Assembly: GCA_027310845.1 (NCBI GenBank)
Contig: DAIDAB010000024.1
Span: 10,877-17,654, forward strand
DNA from: a bacterium
GTDB lineage: Archaea > Thermoproteota > Nitrososphaeria > Nitrososphaerales > CADDZS01
Length of the DNA stretch: 6,778 nt
Direction of reading: 5' to 3'
Each line of letters opens with the position of its first letter. Position 1 is the first letter of the stretch. Of the stretch, positions 5,984 to 6,778 are shown in pieces. A program made the position numbers and the translations under genes. The notes below the pieces were generated by a model. The model saw only the letters and a list, made by a program, of their open reading frames with translations, made no database searches and was not told the DNA's origin.

Positions 5984-6181
5984 TCACTCGACAAATGCCT
6001 CATACAGATTTGAATCTCTGAGATAACGTGTCACGTTAGAGATTTGGTCAGTGGGGTTGAATCTTTTTTGCGCGAGGTTAGACTTCGGAGCCGCGAAGCA
6101 GGCGAAGCTGTTCAAGGCTTCACAGTTTTTACCTGAGATTTTTGTAATGGCAAGCCGGTAGGCTTGGTGTCTCTCAGTCAC
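5984..6181 (-). CDS. Possible small protein of unknown function (weak)
   Basis: A 65-residue frame starting on GTG at 6181 (VTERHQAYRLAITKISGKN) and ending ISNVTRYLRDSNLYEAFVE. The composition is balanced and protein-like with two cysteines (C20, C28), but no motif is recognised. It overlaps all the inverted repeats of this intergenic stretch, so the repeats may be coincidental to coding, or the frame may be coincidental to a structured RNA. A weak AT-rich ttacttatt lies about 24 bases upstream. It converges on thrC. I rate coding as less likely than not. Confidence 0.25.
   Translation of the reverse strand: MTERHQAYRLAITKISGKNCEALNSFACFAAPKSNLAQKRFNPTDQISNVTRYLRDSNLYEAFVE
6013..6044. repeat. 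Nested inverted repeats with alternative pairing
   Basis: Two palindromes abut: ATCTCTGAGAT (6014-6024, 5-bp arms around one T) and AACGTGTCACGTT (6025-6037, 6-bp arms around one T). AGAGATT (6038-6044) follows at once. AATCTCT at 6013-6019 can pair either with the adjacent GAGAT or with the distal AGAGATT, enclosing the second hairpin. This could be a pair of protein-binding dyads, a transcript-end hairpin with the T6 run 19 bases further on (6064-6069), or part of a small RNA. Confidence 0.45.
6083..6121. repeat. Two tandem short hairpins sharing a CGAAG motif
   Basis: CTTCG (6083-6087) pairs with CGAAG (6094-6098) across a 6-base loop. GAAGC (6104-6108) then pairs with GCTTC (6117-6121) across an 8-base loop. 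GCGAAGC occurs twice, 9 bases apart (6093-6099 and 6102-6108), so cross-pairing is possible. The stems are short and the evidence for function is weak. Confidence 0.3.
6151..6166. repeat. Perfect hairpin, 6-bp stem with 4-base loop
   Basis: CAAGCC-GGTA-GGCTTG is a GC-containing stem with a tetraloop. It lies 76 bases before the start of the right-edge gene. On neither strand is it followed by a clear T-tract, so it does not look like a bacterial-type terminator. It could be an operator or part of a leader or small RNA. Confidence 0.4.
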
Positions 6182-6241
6182 GAACAGTGCTTTTCTCCAA
6201 TAAGTAAGATACCCGGAACCCTGCGACTATGACCTGAGAAA

Positions 6242-6778
6242 ATGGAAAGTCTAATGAAGAGCTCTGACGGGAAATTCAGTTGTCAGAAATTGGCCCAAGA
6301 AAACCAAAAAGTTTTTGCGGATCATTCAGAAATGACTCAGCTTGAACGAGACATTTTCGAATTTCTTAAAGAGATCAACCCGCAATCGATGTATCGCATG
6401 GGGCTTGAGGAGCTGGGATAGAAGATATTCATCAACAGCAAGGAAAACATCGATTATGCACGAAGAAAAGTCAAGGAACTAGAGGAGCGAGTTCCAAAGA
6501 ACGACATCTTGGCTCAGAAGTATCTTTGCTCCATAGAAAATGTCTTTGAGTGGGATGAACCCGGACCTGACGTCGGAATAGTGTCTGACACTCTTTCAGG
6601 TCACCTAGTCAAGGAGGGAGTGAAACCTGCAAGATTCAAGATTCTCCTCGACCAGCTCACATCTTCTATCGAAGCATCCCTGAAAAGATTTCAAGGAAAA
6701 GCATATCCGGCGGCAATTAGAATTTTGGCGCAATACCAGGTCATCGGGGCAAACGAGATACTAGACATCCTTCAGAAG
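6242..6778 (+). pseudogene. Unrecognised helical protein, interrupted by TAG and cut by the right edge
   Basis: The frame starts at ATG 6242 (MESLMKSSDGKFSCQKLAQE), with a second good start at 6332 (MTQLERDIFEFLKEINPQS). It runs 59 codons to TAG at 6419-6421, then stays open for all 119 remaining codons to the window end. Both sides read as the same kind of protein: charged and helical, with MYRMGLEELG just before the stop and KIFINSKENIDYARRKVKEL just after. No ATG or GTG follows the stop until well into the conserved-looking part (a GTG about 56 codons on), so a separate downstream gene is unlikely. Later parts include WDEPGPDVGIVSD and AAIRILAQYQVIGANEILDI. I recognise no family, membrane segment or catalytic motif. 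The TAG may be a sequencing error, a true nonsense mutation, or a recoded codon. TAG ends asd, and probably the cystathionine-type gene, so wholesale reassignment is unlikely. Confidence 0.6.

Larger units (their letters stand above)
5829..6241. other. 413-base stretch with no secure gene; inverted repeats and T-runs
   Basis: No coding frame here is convincing. Candidates are a 53-residue plus-strand frame at 5852-6013 (one hydrophobic stretch, SLIVVMFLTFSIL), a 65-residue minus-strand frame at 6181-5984 starting on GTG, and a minus-strand frame at 6003-5773 that would run into thrC. They are mutually antisense or overlapping, so at most one or two can be real. T-rich runs at 5976-5985 and 6064-6069 could end the asd-thrC transcript, since archaeal terminators are largely T-tracts. 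Several inverted repeats lie between 6013 and 6166 and are listed separately. No tRNA, rRNA or C/D-box RNA could be recognised. Confidence 0.4.

Noticed and set aside
5773..6003. Minus-strand 76-residue frame downstream of thrC
   Set aside because: It would overlap the 3' end of thrC by about 56 bases antisense and shows no motif; part of it is antisense to another weak frame.
5852..6013. Plus-strand 53-residue frame just after thrC with one hydrophobic stretch
   Set aside because: No ribosome site, no recognisable motif, and antisense to another open frame of equal quality; too weak to call.
6050..6125. tRNA-like T-arm (gttcaagg) and possible tRNA gene
   Set aside because: The T-stem does not pair, and no acceptor, D or anticodon arms fit around it.
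1..6778. CRISPR array, insertion sequence or phage module
   Set aside because: No regularly spaced direct repeats, transposase motifs, terminal inverted repeats or phage-like genes were found.

Overview
This window most likely comes from an archaeon. ThrC carries an N-terminal zinc ribbon and Asd is of the archaeal/fungal type. Several genes appear to start on TTG or GTG, and TATA-like boxes sit about 29-30 bases before starts that lack a clear Shine-Dalgarno site, which suggests leaderless transcripts. Small C2HC zinc-finger and coiled-coil proteins also fit. My best guess is a member of the Nitrososphaeria (Thaumarchaeota) or a neighbouring lineage. That is an impression from gene style; no marker gene is present.

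Layout. Positions 1-1402 hold a run of small minus-strand genes. Read in their own direction they are a two-pass membrane protein (1402-1142), a C2HC zinc-finger protein (1082-933) whose frame continues past a TGA to 741, a very acidic protein with a seven-cysteine cluster (715-479), and a coiled-coil protein leaving the left edge (246-1). On the plus strand, 1523-2675 is a PLP-dependent cystathionine gamma-synthase/gamma-lyase family gene broken by a frameshift near 2320. It converges on, and overlaps by 4 bases, a minus-strand FHA-domain protein (3253-2672). That gene is divergent from the asd-thrC pair (3446-4483 and 4506-5828), and the 192-base gap between them holds TATA-like boxes for both directions and a perfect palindrome. 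After thrC comes about 413 bases with no secure gene but several inverted repeats. The right edge holds the 5' part of an unrecognised helical protein whose frame is interrupted by a TAG at 6419.

How the genes work together. Asd makes aspartate-4-semialdehyde and ThrC makes threonine from phosphohomoserine, so the pair brackets the threonine branch. Homoserine dehydrogenase and homoserine kinase are not in the window. The cystathionine-type enzyme would handle the sulfur-amino-acid branch that also starts from homoserine derivatives, so 1.5-5.8 kb is loosely an aspartate-family and sulfur amino-acid region, with the FHA gene between.

The most notable feature is that three separate reading frames are interrupted: a +1-type frameshift, an in-frame TAG and an in-frame TGA. 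Draft-assembly error, gene decay and recoding are all possible. I favour error or decay, because TAG and TGA also serve as ordinary terminal stops here (asd ends in TAG, thrC in TGA).
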